Source of the DNA: JABCZH01 sp963803775
GTDB taxonomy: Bacteria > Acidobacteriota > Terriglobia > Terriglobales > Acidobacteriaceae
Direction: 5' to 3'
Assembly (NCBI GenBank): GCA_963803775.1
Contig: CAWDNS010000007.1
Location: forward strand, 744,001 to 808,000
DNA: 64,000 nt
In this document: piece by piece, positions 1 through 8,437 of the stretch
How positions within the stretch are numbered: the stretch's first letter is position 1
Layout: the number at the start of each line of letters is the position of its first letter
Translations under genes and position numbers: made by a program
Notes under the pieces: generated by a model
Database searches by the model: none
Told to the model about the DNA's origin: nothing
What the model saw: the letters and a program-made list of their open reading frames with translations, nothing else

Positions 1-1
1 T

Positions 2-1282
2 AAGGCGAAGAAGATGCACTCGACCGATGATCGCGAGCGTGGGTACATCTCTGCCATCGATGCCTTCTACGGTGGCTCCAGGCGCCGCGATTATCGTGAC
101 CGGGCCGTGGCCTATACCAAAGTTATGGAGACGAACTATCGGCGCCATCCTGAGGACCGCGAAGGAGCGGCTTTCTATGCGCTTGCCTTGCTGGCCTCAG
201 CACCTGACCGGGACACGACTTTTGCCAATCAAAAGAAAGCGGGCGCGATCCTGGAAAAGCTTTTCGGGCAAGAGCCAAATCATCCGGGAATTGCACACTA
301 CATTATTCACAGTTATGACAGCCCACAGTTAGCGGAAATGGGTCTGGCTGCGGCCCGAGCCTACGCCAAGATCGCTCCGGCCTCTCCCCATGCACTGCAC
401 ATGCCTTCGCATATCTTTGCCCGCCTGGGGCTTTGGCAGGACGATATCGATTCCAATCTGGCCTCGATCGCCGCAACGCGCAAGACAGCTGCTATGCACA
501 TGGGAGGCGAGAGTCATCAATTTCATGCTATGGATTTTCTGGAATATGCATACTTGCAATCTGGCCGCGAAGCTGACGCCCAGCGTTTAATCGACGAAGT
601 CAAAGCTATGCCGGAAATGAAAGACAATATGTACGGATCAGATTTTGATCCCCGCACATATTCGCTGGTGGTGTTCTCCGCCCGCTACGCGCTCGAACTT
701 CATCGCTGGCGGGACGCCGCGTCGTTGCCTCTCGTTCCGGGGGCCAGCATAGGTGACAATGCGATCACGTATTGGGCCCGTGCCATTGGTGCAGCCCGCA
801 GCGGAAATCCCGCGGAGGCGCGCACGGATATCGCAGAAATCGTGAGCATCCGCAGAACTTTAGCGAAGCAAAAGAAAACCGAATTCGTCGACTATGTGGA
901 CACTGACCGGAAAGAGGCCGAAGCCTGGCTGGCCTACGCTGAAGGAAATCACGACCAAGGTCTAAAAACTCTTCGCACAGTTGCGGAAAAGCAGGAAGCC
1001 GAAGGGGATGAGCCGCTGGCGATTCCCGCCCGCGAAATGCTGGCCGATATGTTGACCGATATGAACCAGCCAGCGCAAGCGCTGGCAGAATATGAGAGCG
1101 ACTTGAAGTTTAATCCCAATCGCTTTGACGGTCTATACGGAGCCGCGCACGCGGCCGAACTGGCCGGCAACAATACAGAGGCTAACACCGACTACGCTCA
1201 ATTACTTAAGATCTGCAATGGAGCGGCTTCCGACCGGCCGGAGTTGAGTAAGGCGAAAGCTCTGCTAGCGAAAAATAACTGA
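2..1282 (+). CDS. Tetratricopeptide-repeat protein, 5' end cut by the window
   Basis: The reading frame is open to the left edge (codons for K-A-K-K precede the first visible ATG at 14), so the N-terminus lies outside the window and at least 426 residues are visible. The sequence is alpha-helical with TPR-like repeats: the stretch with HALHMPSHIFARLGLW around residues 125-140 and the C-terminal units around residues 345-415 (PAQALAEYESDLKFNPNRFDGLYGAA) have the TPR A/B-helix pattern. This layout resembles large secreted or periplasmic TPR proteins common in acidobacteria (inference). No catalytic motif is visible, and a scaffold or protein-binding role is the most that can be said. Confidence 0.75.
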   Translation, partial: KAKKMHSTDDRERGYISAIDAFYGGSRRRDYRDRAVAYTKVMETNYRRHPEDREGAAFYALALLASAPDRDTTFANQKKAGAILEKLFGQEPNHPGIAHYIIHSYDSPQLAEMGLAAARAYAKIAPASPHALHMPSHIFARLGLWQDDIDSNLASIAATRKTAAMHMGGESHQFHAMDFLEYAYLQSGREADAQRLIDEVKAMPEMKDNMYGSDFDPRTYSLVVFSARYALELHRWRDAASLPLVPGASIGDNAITYWARAIGAARSGNPAEARTDIAEIVSIRRTLAKQKKTEFVDYVDTDRKEAEAWLAYAEGNHDQGLKTLRTVAEKQEAEGDEPLAIPAREMLADMLTDMNQPAQALAEYESDLKFNPNRFDGLYGAAHAAELAGNNTEANTDYAQLLKICNGAASDRPELSKAKALLAKNN

Positions 1283-1296
1283 CGCAGTTGTGGTGT

Positions 1297-2124
1297 CTAC
1301 TGCTTTTCGACTCGCAGCAACCGGAACAATAGCGTTCCCCACCCCAGCTTGGACCGCATCTGCACTGGCATGTGATTGCCATCCGCGGTGTACCAGGTCC
1401 AGACGGTACCCTTGCCTTTCAACGCTCCCGATGTTGGTTCGGCCCTTACGCGCAGAGTTTGAAACGTGCCCGCCGGGACTTTCACCTGCTCGCGAGTCTC
1501 CACCCGGAGGGCGACTTCGGTGGTCTTGCCGCCGTCGTTGACCGGGAAGACATAGCTATTGCCTTCCTGGAGCGGCAGGGACGACATGTAGTAAAAACCG
1601 CTGACCACATCCGTTACGCACGCGGGGACGTCGTTTTCAACATGCTTGGTCTCGCCGGTCTTCAAGTTCTTCTCGTCTTCTACACTCTTGCCGCGGGAAT
1701 AGTCAAAACGTAGTTCAATCTGTCGCGCTCGCGCACCTTCTTCTGAGTGCTTCGATACTCGAAGAGAGCAGAACTTTCGAGGATCGAAAAATGCTTCGAA
1801 GTGGTCATTGACTTTGTACAGCGCATTCACAAATCCGGAAGAAACCGCAGTGGCCGTTACGTGTTGCTCAGCACCCTCCGTTTGCAGAGTGACCTTCGCG
1901 GTTCCAGCAGTGAACAGATGCCATTCCACTGCATATACGTAGGTTTGGCCATCCGGGAGGTGATAGTTACGTGGCGGCGGGAGAATTTGCGCTGATGGCG
2001 CAGCGCTCATGGTGGGAAGGCCGCTCTGAGTCGATTGCGACTGAGCTGGCCACCCCAAGAACAGCGCGAGGCAGAATACCGCACACATAATCAGTGCCGT
2101 TTTGACTGTCAGGAAACGCCCCAT
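1297..2124 (-). CDS. DUF3108 family exported protein
   Basis: About 275 residues. I start it at the ATG at 2124 because it opens directly into a signal peptide (MGRFLTVKTALIMCAVF then a hydrophobic run ending near AQSQS); an in-frame upstream codon at 2211 would only add charged, unlike sequence. The mature part has the beta-rich pattern of DUF3108 proteins (LPDGQTYVYAVEWHLFTAGTAKV..., FYDYSRG-type lysines, a conserved VVSGFYYMSSLPL segment and TVWTWYTADGNHMPVQM near the end). Proteins of this family are periplasmic and of unknown function. It is the last gene of the minus-strand lipopolysaccharide operon, 67 bp after the methyltransferase gene, so an envelope role is reasonable but unproven. 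Confidence 0.75.
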   Translation of the reverse strand: MGRFLTVKTALIMCAVFCLALFLGWPAQSQSTQSGLPTMSAAPSAQILPPPRNYHLPDGQTYVYAVEWHLFTAGTAKVTLQTEGAEQHVTATAVSSGFVNALYKVNDHFEAFFDPRKFCSLRVSKHSEEGARARQIELRFDYSRGKSVEDEKNLKTGETKHVENDVPACVTDVVSGFYYMSSLPLQEGNSYVFPVNDGGKTTEVALRVETREQVKVPAGTFQTLRVRAEPTSGALKGKGTVWTWYTADGNHMPVQMRSKLGWGTLLFRLLRVEKQ

Positions 2125-2191
2125 TCTCGATTCAACCGATTCAGTACCTGTTAAGACGCTCACTTCTGCTTGCGAGATGTCCCCGCAATCG

Positions 2192-2737
2192 TCATCGAAA
2201 AATCCATGCAAGCTTGATGACCAGGGCTGCCATTATCGCTACCGCGCCCATCGTGGCATTGTACTCGCGATGCTTACGATACAAATCCCAAGAAAACTCC
2301 CAGCGCTGCCTGACGGACGGAGTAAGGGTTGGCACTAATGGTGGAACTCGGCGGGCATATTCAGCAAACTCTGGAAAGTGCTGGGCGAGAAACACTTCCT
2401 CTGACCGGATCACGGGCAAATAGATTGCCACAAGCATTGCGCCAAATATTGCTACGATCCACCAGCTTCTGGCGGCGAAGGCAAAACCTAAAGCCATAAC
2501 GAACGAACCGAGGTAGAGCGGGTTGCGGGTGTAAGCATAAGGCCCGGTCGTCGCCAGCCGCTCGTTCTTTTGCACGTGCCCCGAGGCCAGAGCGCGAATC
2601 AGCAAACCGGGGATGATAAAAAGAGCACCGATCAGCAGGGATATCGGTATCGGGTTAGCAAGCCAGAGGTAAAGCGCTGCAACGGCGAATCCCAACGGTA
2701 CTCGACTGCGGCGCGCGATTCTAGACCAGCTAACCAC
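2192..2737 (-). CDS. Isoprenylcysteine/phospholipid methyltransferase-family membrane protein
   Basis: 181 residues with several hydrophobic helices. The central motif TTGPYAYTRNPLYLGSFVMALG followed by a C-terminal EEVFLAQHFPEFAEYARRVP segment is the signature of the ICMT/PEMT superfamily (S-adenosylmethionine binding through the GPY..RNP..G stretch and the C-terminal E..L...F..Y). The substrate cannot be read from sequence; bacterial members methylate lipids or small molecules. Its start overlaps the end of the GT9 gene by 8 bp, which argues for co-translation within the lipopolysaccharide operon and hints at a lipid substrate. Confidence 0.8.
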   Translation of the reverse strand: MVSWSRIARRSRVPLGFAVAALYLWLANPIPISLLIGALFIIPGLLIRALASGHVQKNERLATTGPYAYTRNPLYLGSFVMALGFAFAARSWWIVAIFGAMLVAIYLPVIRSEEVFLAQHFPEFAEYARRVPPLVPTLTPSVRQRWEFSWDLYRKHREYNATMGAVAIMAALVIKLAWIFR

Positions 2738-3833
2738 GACGCCTCCTCCTTAGCAATTCTCGCGCCGCTGCAACTACCTGGTCAGCACTAATTTCAAGCA
2801 GGCCCGGATCTGGCAGTGCGCGACGTGTGTGCGTGGTCGGACTCAACGAGTTCCGCAGAATGATGCTCGCGGTTCCAAAAGGCCCGTTGCGTGCCGGGTC
2901 GGTTGGACCGAATAGGGCTACGACCGGAATCCCCAATGCGGCTGCCAGGTGCATGGGGCCAGTATCGCCGCCGATCAATAGCCGCGCGCGGCGGGTGAGA
3001 GAAATCAGTTCTGTGAGTGTGCACCCAACTGCTTCGGCCGCGCCTGCGCTGGCCGCTTCGACCGCCTGCGCCAGCTTCTCTTCACCGGGACCGAAATTGA
3101 CCAAAGACTTCAATCCATCCTTGGCCAGTTGCGTGGCCACGAGTCCGTAACGCTCGGCAGGCCATTGCTTGGCGCCCCATCCGGCTCCGGGATTGAGTAG
3201 CACGAAATCAGAAATTCCTGCGCGTTGCAGCTGATCGTCGCATTGGTTCTCGGTGGACTGATCATAAGGAAGTTCAGCAGCAGAAATTTCCAGCGTCTGA
3301 CCGGCCACAGTCTCAGCAAGTGACAAAGCCTGTTCAACGACATGAGTTCCTTGTGTTATCACTTGCCGTGTGTAAAACATGCTGGCCACGTTTTCGCGGG
3401 GCTGTCTTGCACCATATACGACGGGCGCCTTCGACAATCTCGCCAGTAATGCAGAACGCACGGCACCCTGGAAATCTACAGCAACTTCGTACGATGGGGC
3501 GTGAAGTTCGCTAAGGTTTGCACCGATTCGCTCCCATGTCTGAGGAGAAAACAGCGCCTCTCGCCATTTCTTGGTATCGACGGTGTGAACCTGGTCAACC
3601 AAGGGTCTCCGTGGCGATCGTGGGCCGGAGCGCGGCGCTGGCAGCGTGCACAGCAGCTCCGCCCAGCGCTCTTCCACCACCCATCCGATCGTGGCTTCCG
3701 GCAGCGAATTACGCAGAGCGGTAGCTGCAGGTAGTGCGTGCAGAATGTCCCCCATGGATCCGAGGCGCACGATCAGCAGCCGCCGGATTGCCAATGACGC
3801 ACTCGAATTCTCGGAGGCAGGCGCGGATTGCAT
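2730..3833 (-). CDS. Glycosyltransferase family 9 (heptosyltransferase-like)
   Basis: About 367 residues from the ATG at 3833, chosen because it lies 8 bp after the upstream gene; a longer frame to 3932 would overlap that gene. GT9 features are clear: RRLLIVRLGSMGDILHALPA at the N-terminus, VALNPG-like FVLLNPGAGWGAKQWPAERY in the middle, and LIGGDTGPMHLAAALGIPVVALFGPTDP near the C-terminus. GT9 enzymes transfer L-glycero-D-manno-heptose from ADP-heptose to the inner core of lipopolysaccharide on the cytoplasmic face of the inner membrane. Neighbouring rfaE1 and rfaE2 supply the ADP-heptose branch, which fits a WaaC-type role, but the exact acceptor is not determinable. Confidence 0.88.
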   Translation of the reverse strand: MQSAPASENSSASLAIRRLLIVRLGSMGDILHALPAATALRNSLPEATIGWVVEERWAELLCTLPAPRSGPRSPRRPLVDQVHTVDTKKWREALFSPQTWERIGANLSELHAPSYEVAVDFQGAVRSALLARLSKAPVVYGARQPRENVASMFYTRQVITQGTHVVEQALSLAETVAGQTLEISAAELPYDQSTENQCDDQLQRAGISDFVLLNPGAGWGAKQWPAERYGLVATQLAKDGLKSLVNFGPGEEKLAQAVEAASAGAAEAVGCTLTELISLTRRARLLIGGDTGPMHLAAALGIPVVALFGPTDPARNGPFGTASIILRNSLSPTTHTRRALPDPGLLEISADQVVAAARELLRRRRRG

Positions 3834-3841
3834 GCTCACAA

Positions 3842-4327
3842 TCAAGACTTCCGCGGCCGAAGACGGCTGCGAATGATTTCGCTGGCGGAATGGTCCTTGG
3901 GATCGCCCACAATTTCTACCCGACCGCCGCATTCTGCAACCACGTCACGTTCGGGCACGCTGTCTGCGGTGTAATCCGTGCCTTTGGCCTGAATGTTCGG
4001 GCGAATGTCACGGATCAGCGACCGCACGTCTGGCTCGGGAAATATGACAACCGCGTCGACGTCTTCGAAGGCGGAAAGAATTTCAGCGCGTTCCCGTTCG
4101 GGCATCAGTGGACGCCCGTCTCCTTTCAACGCCCGCACGGAATCATCCGAATTGACGGCCACAATCAAACGACCGCCCAGCGCTTTGGCCGCGTGCAGAT
4201 AACGCACATGCCCCACATGAAGCAGGTCGAAGCAGCCGTTGGCCAAGGTGATGGACTCGCCTCCGCCGCGCCACTCCACCGCACGCCGCTTGAGCATTTC
4301 CCGCGTCAGGATTTTGCTTGTCGCCAT
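3842..4327 (-). CDS. rfaE2: D-glycero-beta-D-manno-heptose 1-phosphate adenylyltransferase
   Basis: 161 residues, the usual size of a stand-alone RfaE domain II. The nucleotidyltransferase motif GCFDLLHVGHVRYLHAAKAL (HxGH at the alpha-phosphate site) lies near residue 32, followed by AVNSDDSVRALKG and PERERAEIL, and AKGTDY near residue 115. The enzyme activates heptose 1-phosphate with ATP to give ADP-heptose in the cytoplasm. It follows rfaE1 by 6 bp, so the kinase and adenylyltransferase that are fused as HldE in enterobacteria are two adjacent genes here. Confidence 0.92.
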   Translation of the reverse strand: MATSKILTREMLKRRAVEWRGGGESITLANGCFDLLHVGHVRYLHAAKALGGRLIVAVNSDDSVRALKGDGRPLMPERERAEILSAFEDVDAVVIFPEPDVRSLIRDIRPNIQAKGTDYTADSVPERDVVAECGGRVEIVGDPKDHSASEIIRSRLRPRKS

Positions 4328-4333
4328 TAAGGA

Positions 4334-5389
4334 TCAGTGGAGCCGCGTCGCAGGCCGCGCCTGTTCGATCGCTTGCAGCAACTCTCGTTGCGAAACCGTC
4401 GCGGTGCCCCGCTTCATCACTACTAGTCCCCCCGCGTAATTCGCCAGTTGGGCGGCTTCCTCGGTACTGGCGCCAGCAGCAAAAGCAGCGGTAAAGGTAG
4501 CGATCACGGTGTCCCCGGCGCCGGTCACATCGGCGACCTGGTCGGAACCGAAGATGGGGATATCGAGCGGCTTGTGCTTGCCCGAGAATGCGACCATGCC
4601 ATCGCGACCGCGCGTGATGACTAGCGATTGCAGTTTCATGCGCGAGAGGATCTCCTCGCCAGCCACGCACAATCGCTGCCAATCGTTTCCGATTCTAGTG
4701 CCCAGAGCCACTTCCACTTCAGGCTCATTGGGCGTAGCAGCGGCAACGCCGGAATACTGCAACATGCGGTAACGCGAATCGAGAATTACCGGTATACGAT
4801 CTAACCTGCCGCGTTCGCGGATCGCATTCAAGATCGCGGGGCTCGCGGCTCCGTATCCATAATCTGAGATCAGCATGGCATCGGAAACTCGGGCGTACTG
4901 GCGCGCGGCAAGAATCAGCTCGCGCTTCAAATGAGGCGTCGGCTCGGCCTCGGGCTCGCGATCGACACGCACCACTTGCTGCCGTGCAGTGTGGGTCATG
5001 CCCGCGAGAATGCGCGTTTTGGTTACAGTCGTGTAAGCCTTGTCCTTCAAGACGCCAGTGAGAGCGATGTGTTTGTGCCGGAACGCCTTGATCAGCAAGC
5101 GTCCAGGCTCGTCATCGCCCACCACTCCGACCGGCAAAACGTTGACTCCGAGATCGGCGAGATTACTGATCGCGTTGGCTCCGCCGCCCGGTACCACCAT
5201 TCGCTCACGATGCTTCAGGATCAGCACCGGTGCTTCGCGCGACACACGAGAAATCTCTCCGTAGATGAATTCATCCGCCACCAGGTCACCGACCACGGTG
5301 ACGGTGAGGTTGGGGAACGATTCGACGATCTTCTTCAGCCGATCGGATTCGTGGGGATGCTTAGCCATGTCTAACAAACCAACCGCCAA
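4334..5389 (-). CDS. rfaE1: D-glycero-beta-D-manno-heptose-7-phosphate kinase
   Basis: 351 residues of the PfkB/ribokinase superfamily. Visible are the N-terminal VVGDLVADEFIYG strand, the glycine-rich VVPGGGANAISNLADLG segment (PfkB signature 1), and DVTGAGDTVIATFTAAFAAG near residue 290 (signature 2, anion hole and catalytic aspartate). It phosphorylates heptose 7-phosphate at C1 for ADP-heptose synthesis. It sits between lpxK (27 bp upstream) and rfaE2 (6 bp downstream) in one transcription unit. GmhA, GmhB and HldD, needed for the rest of the pathway, are not in this window. Confidence 0.92.
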   Translation of the reverse strand: MAVGLLDMAKHPHESDRLKKIVESFPNLTVTVVGDLVADEFIYGEISRVSREAPVLILKHRERMVVPGGGANAISNLADLGVNVLPVGVVGDDEPGRLLIKAFRHKHIALTGVLKDKAYTTVTKTRILAGMTHTARQQVVRVDREPEAEPTPHLKRELILAARQYARVSDAMLISDYGYGAASPAILNAIRERGRLDRIPVILDSRYRMLQYSGVAAATPNEPEVEVALGTRIGNDWQRLCVAGEEILSRMKLQSLVITRGRDGMVAFSGKHKPLDIPIFGSDQVADVTGAGDTVIATFTAAFAAGASTEEAAQLANYAGGLVVMKRGTATVSQRELLQAIEQARPATRLH

Positions 5390-5416
5390 GACAACGACGT
5401 CACAGAATGAATTCTC

Positions 5417-6361
5417 TCACGACTGCTGTCTTCGTTCCGCGATCATGCGCAGCATGGTATCGACTGCGTTAGCCGCGTCCATCAGCTCCATCTTCACGGG
5501 AATTACCACCAGCGGATCAAGAGATGCCAACAAGCCACCCAGATTGATGGCGTCTTTCTCGGTGGTGACAAAGCCATCCGCTTCGCTCTTGGCGCGGAGG
5601 GCCAACAGGTCACGGATGTCACGCTCGTCATACGCATGATGATCCTGGTAGAAGGCCTCAGCCGCCGGCTCAACACCCGCCGTGCGCAGTTGCAACACAA
5701 AATTCTTAGGTCGGGCAATTCCGCAAAAGACCACGGGACGGCTGGGCGGGTTCTTTGGAAGGATGCCCCGGCGCACACGCCAAACCAAGGTTTCCTTCAC
5801 TGGGAACGCCTCCGCCGAAGCGCCGCTAATGAGCACGACGGCATCGGCACGTCTCAGAGAAGCAAGCGGTTCGCGTAAGCGTCCGGCGGGAAGTAAGCGA
5901 TCACGCGCGTCTTCGGGCGTAACCAGAACGATGTCAAAATCACGCGCCAGAGCGCGATGCTGAAAGCCATCATCTAGCAAGTGCAATTGAGGGCCAAACT
6001 TACTTTCAGCCACAACTCCCGCTTCGTACCGTTCTTCACCCACGATCACGGGAATGCCCAACCGGCGGGCAATCAGCAGTGGTTCATCGCCGAAATCGCG
6101 AGCTGAACCGCCAGCATCGACCACCGCCACACCACGAGACTGACGGCCGTAACCGCGCGACAGAACATCAAACTTTATTCCGCGAGCCTTCAACAATTCT
6201 CCGAGCAACAGCACAAAGGGAGTCTTGCCGGAGCCACCGACCGAGAGGTTGCCGACACTGACCACGGGCCCGGCCAGCCTTTTCTGCTTGAGCGTGCCTC
6301 GCTCGTAGAGTCCATTTCGCAGTCTGACGCCTGCACCGTAGATGGCAGCCAAGGGGTTCAT
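5417..6361 (-). CDS. lpxK: Tetraacyldisaccharide 4'-kinase
   Basis: 314 residues, typical for LpxK. The P-loop VGNLSVGGSGKTPFVLLLGE lies near residues 36-55, followed by LSRGYGR, DEPLLIARRLGIPVIVGEER and LLDDGFQHRALARDFDIVLV, all diagnostic for the family. LpxK phosphorylates the 4' position of the lipid A disaccharide at the inner membrane. Its ATG overlaps the waaA stop codon as ATGA, so the two are probably translationally coupled; the product of LpxK (lipid IVA) is the acceptor for WaaA. Confidence 0.94.
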   Translation of the reverse strand: MNPLAAIYGAGVRLRNGLYERGTLKQKRLAGPVVSVGNLSVGGSGKTPFVLLLGELLKARGIKFDVLSRGYGRQSRGVAVVDAGGSARDFGDEPLLIARRLGIPVIVGEERYEAGVVAESKFGPQLHLLDDGFQHRALARDFDIVLVTPEDARDRLLPAGRLREPLASLRRADAVVLISGASAEAFPVKETLVWRVRRGILPKNPPSRPVVFCGIARPKNFVLQLRTAGVEPAAEAFYQDHHAYDERDIRDLLALRAKSEADGFVTTEKDAINLGGLLASLDPLVVIPVKMELMDAANAVDTMLRMIAERRQQS

Positions 6362-7671
6362 GGTGTAACCCGGGCGCCTTTGCCCACTGGTGGCCGGCTC
6401 GACTCTGGCTTGAGCAGTGCCTCCAGCGCGTCCGCAGTCCTCTGGGTTGCGCCGGTTTGCGAACGCAGAGTCTCAGCTCCACGCCGGCCGAGATCGGCTC
6501 GGGCCGCCGGGTTGGAAATCAGTTCCATAAAAATCAGCGGAAGCTCGGCCGGGCCAACTACGCGCAGTGCATCGCGACTTTGAAACAGGCGCACCATGTC
6601 ACGAAAATTCTCGGTGTGCCTCCCCACGACAGTGGCCACGCCGTGTTGTGCCGGCTCAATGATATTGTGTCCGCCGCGCGGAACCAGGCTTCCGCCGACG
6701 AAGGCAATATCAGCCAGAGAGTACAGCGCAGCCAGTTCGCCAATCGTATCCACCAGTAAAACTCCGCCGGCGAGCGCGTCCCCATCCCACAAAGATCGTT
6801 TCCAAAAACGGATTCCCAGCGATTCCAGCAACCGTCCCACTTCGGTAAATCGTTCCGGACGGCGCGGGGCCAGGATCATGACTGCTTGCGGATCACTGGC
6901 CAGGATATCCGCGAAAGCTCGCACCAGCAGCGGTTCCTCACCTTCCACTGTACTGCCGCAGACAATCACCGGTCCCGCAACGCCGAGCGCGGCACGCAAA
7001 CTGGCGACGATAGGAGGCATCGCGGACAGAGGTAGGTCGAATTTCAGGTTGCCGCTTACGTGCACTCGCTCAGCCGGTGCTCCGATTGCCCGCAGACGGC
7101 GAGCATCCTCTTCGGTCTGCGCGAGGAACAGGTCAACCACTCGAAGGACTCTTGCCAACAACATGCGCCACCGCCGATAACGCGGGAAAGACCGGTCTGA
7201 GATGCGCGCATTTACGACGGCGATTCGCGTTCCAGTGGCGTGCGCCAGATGTAGGAAGTTCGGCCAGAATTCGGTTTCCGCAATCACGACCAATTCAGGA
7301 TGCAGCAACCGCAAGTAAGGACGAATGGCGAAGCCAAAATCCATGGGGAAGTAGAAGACGTTGTCTTCGCCGAAATGTTTGACCGCCAGTTGCTGTCCAG
7401 TATCGGTTGTGGTCGAGATCAGCACCCGATGCTGAGGGAACCGCTGGCACAACTCTGCCACCAGTGCACTGACCGCCTGCACTTCACCGACTGAAACCGC
7501 GTGAACCCAGATCACTGGCTGGCCCGGCCATGACGTCAACCGCTCTGGAGTCCGTCCCAGTCGCTCAGCCAATCCTGCATGGTATTTGCCGTGACGTGAC
7601 ATCTGCCACAGCCAGTAAGGTAGGGTCACCAGCAGTCCGGCCGCCAGCAGCGCGCTGTAAAGCAGATACAT
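6358..7671 (-). CDS. waaA: 3-deoxy-D-manno-octulosonic acid (Kdo) transferase
   Basis: 437 residues, with an N-terminal membrane anchor (LYSALLAAGLLVTLPYWLW) and a GT30 domain. Recognisable segments are VIWVHAVSVGEVQAVSALV, LISTTTDTGQQLA, FYFPMDFGFAIRPYLR, VIAETEFWPNFL and GGSLVPRGGHNIIEPAQHG. WaaA adds Kdo from CMP-Kdo to lipid IVA. It is the first gene of the minus-strand lipopolysaccharide operon, divergent from the exported-protein gene at 7750 with under 80 bp between the starts, so its promoter must lie in that gap. Confidence 0.94.
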   Translation of the reverse strand: MYLLYSALLAAGLLVTLPYWLWQMSRHGKYHAGLAERLGRTPERLTSWPGQPVIWVHAVSVGEVQAVSALVAELCQRFPQHRVLISTTTDTGQQLAVKHFGEDNVFYFPMDFGFAIRPYLRLLHPELVVIAETEFWPNFLHLAHATGTRIAVVNARISDRSFPRYRRWRMLLARVLRVVDLFLAQTEEDARRLRAIGAPAERVHVSGNLKFDLPLSAMPPIVASLRAALGVAGPVIVCGSTVEGEEPLLVRAFADILASDPQAVMILAPRRPERFTEVGRLLESLGIRFWKRSLWDGDALAGGVLLVDTIGELAALYSLADIAFVGGSLVPRGGHNIIEPAQHGVATVVGRHTENFRDMVRLFQSRDALRVVGPAELPLIFMELISNPAARADLGRRGAETLRSQTGATQRTADALEALLKPESSRPPVGKGARVTP

Positions 7672-7735
7672 GAAGGAAGGGACATTCTAACTGCACATCG
7701 ACCAGGCTGGCACCGCTTCGTGCGCTGGTGGCATC

Positions 7736-7741
7736 CTATAA
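7736..7741 (+). promoter_or_regulatory. Possible -10 box (TATAAT) just before an ATG
   Basis: A perfect TATAAT ends 8 bp before the ATG at 7750. If used, transcription would start at or next to the start codon and the message would be leaderless. No convincing -35 box is visible, so this is tentative. Confidence 0.3.
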
Positions 7742-7749
7742 TTCAAAAT

Positions 7750-8406
7750 ATGCTTAACCTCGGCTCCCATCTTTCACGGGTATGCTTGACGCTCACGGCT
7801 GCGTTACTGCTTACACCGATATGCATGGCCGGCAAGCATTTTGTTATGCCGACGCCGCAGGCGGCCAAGGCTTATCCCGCTCACGATGAGCATAGCGACG
7901 AGGGAATCACGGTAGGCCTTGATCCCTATGACATGGCCGACAAAGCCGCCATCTTCTCGGTTCGCTATAGCGACGTTGGTTTCATGCCAATTTTTGTGGT
8001 CATTACCAATGACAGCAACCAGCCTGTGTCCCTCACTGAGGCCTCATTCCAATTGGTTACGGTAGATCGAATCAAGATTCCGCCAGCTACCGAAGGAGAT
8101 ATTTTCCGGCGCATCACGCGCGCACCCCCCAGCGGACCTTCATCCAGCCCGCTGCCGTGGCCTAAAAAGAAGGGTGGCGTGGCCAAAGACGCGCAGGATG
8201 AAATTCTAAACTCGCGCTTCGCCGCGCAGGCCGTCGAACCTCACAGCACACAATGCGGATTCATGTTTTTCGACGTGTCAGATATTTCGACTCCCCTGGC
8301 GGGTGCGCATTTTTATTTGAACCGGGTGCTCGATGCGAAGGGTCACGAGTTGATATATTTCGACGTGCCTCTGGAGAAGTACCTGAGTGCCCCCACCAAG
8401 CCTTAG
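7750..8406 (+). CDS. Exported protein of unknown function
   Basis: About 218 residues from the ATG at 7750, chosen over an upstream in-frame codon at 7720 because TATAAT sits just before it and the protein then starts close to a signal peptide (LTLTAALLLTPICMAGKHF). The mature part is beta-rich: ITVGLDPYDMADKAAIFSV and FMPIFVVITNDSNQPVSLTEASFQL resemble an immunoglobulin-like strand pattern, and the middle has a basic, proline-rich linker (PSSSPLPWPKKKGG). I do not recognise the family by name. It probably acts in the periplasm or on the envelope. It lies between the lipopolysaccharide operon and gatB, 31 bp upstream of gatB. Confidence 0.6.
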   Translation: MLNLGSHLSRVCLTLTAALLLTPICMAGKHFVMPTPQAAKAYPAHDEHSDEGITVGLDPYDMADKAAIFSVRYSDVGFMPIFVVITNDSNQPVSLTEASFQLVTVDRIKIPPATEGDIFRRITRAPPSGPSSSPLPWPKKKGGVAKDAQDEILNSRFAAQAVEPHSTQCGFMFFDVSDISTPLAGAHFYLNRVLDAKGHELIYFDVPLEKYLSAPTKP

Positions 8407-8422
8407 CTGCCGATCGAGCATC

Positions 8423-8428
8423 TATAAT
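8423..8428 (+). promoter_or_regulatory. Possible -10 box (TATAAT) before gatB
   Basis: A perfect TATAAT ends 9 bp before the gatB ATG at 8438, leaving almost no room for a leader or Shine-Dalgarno sequence. It suggests a leaderless gatB message if the box is functional; no strong -35 box is seen. Confidence 0.3.
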
Positions 8429-8437
8429 CTCTGGTAG

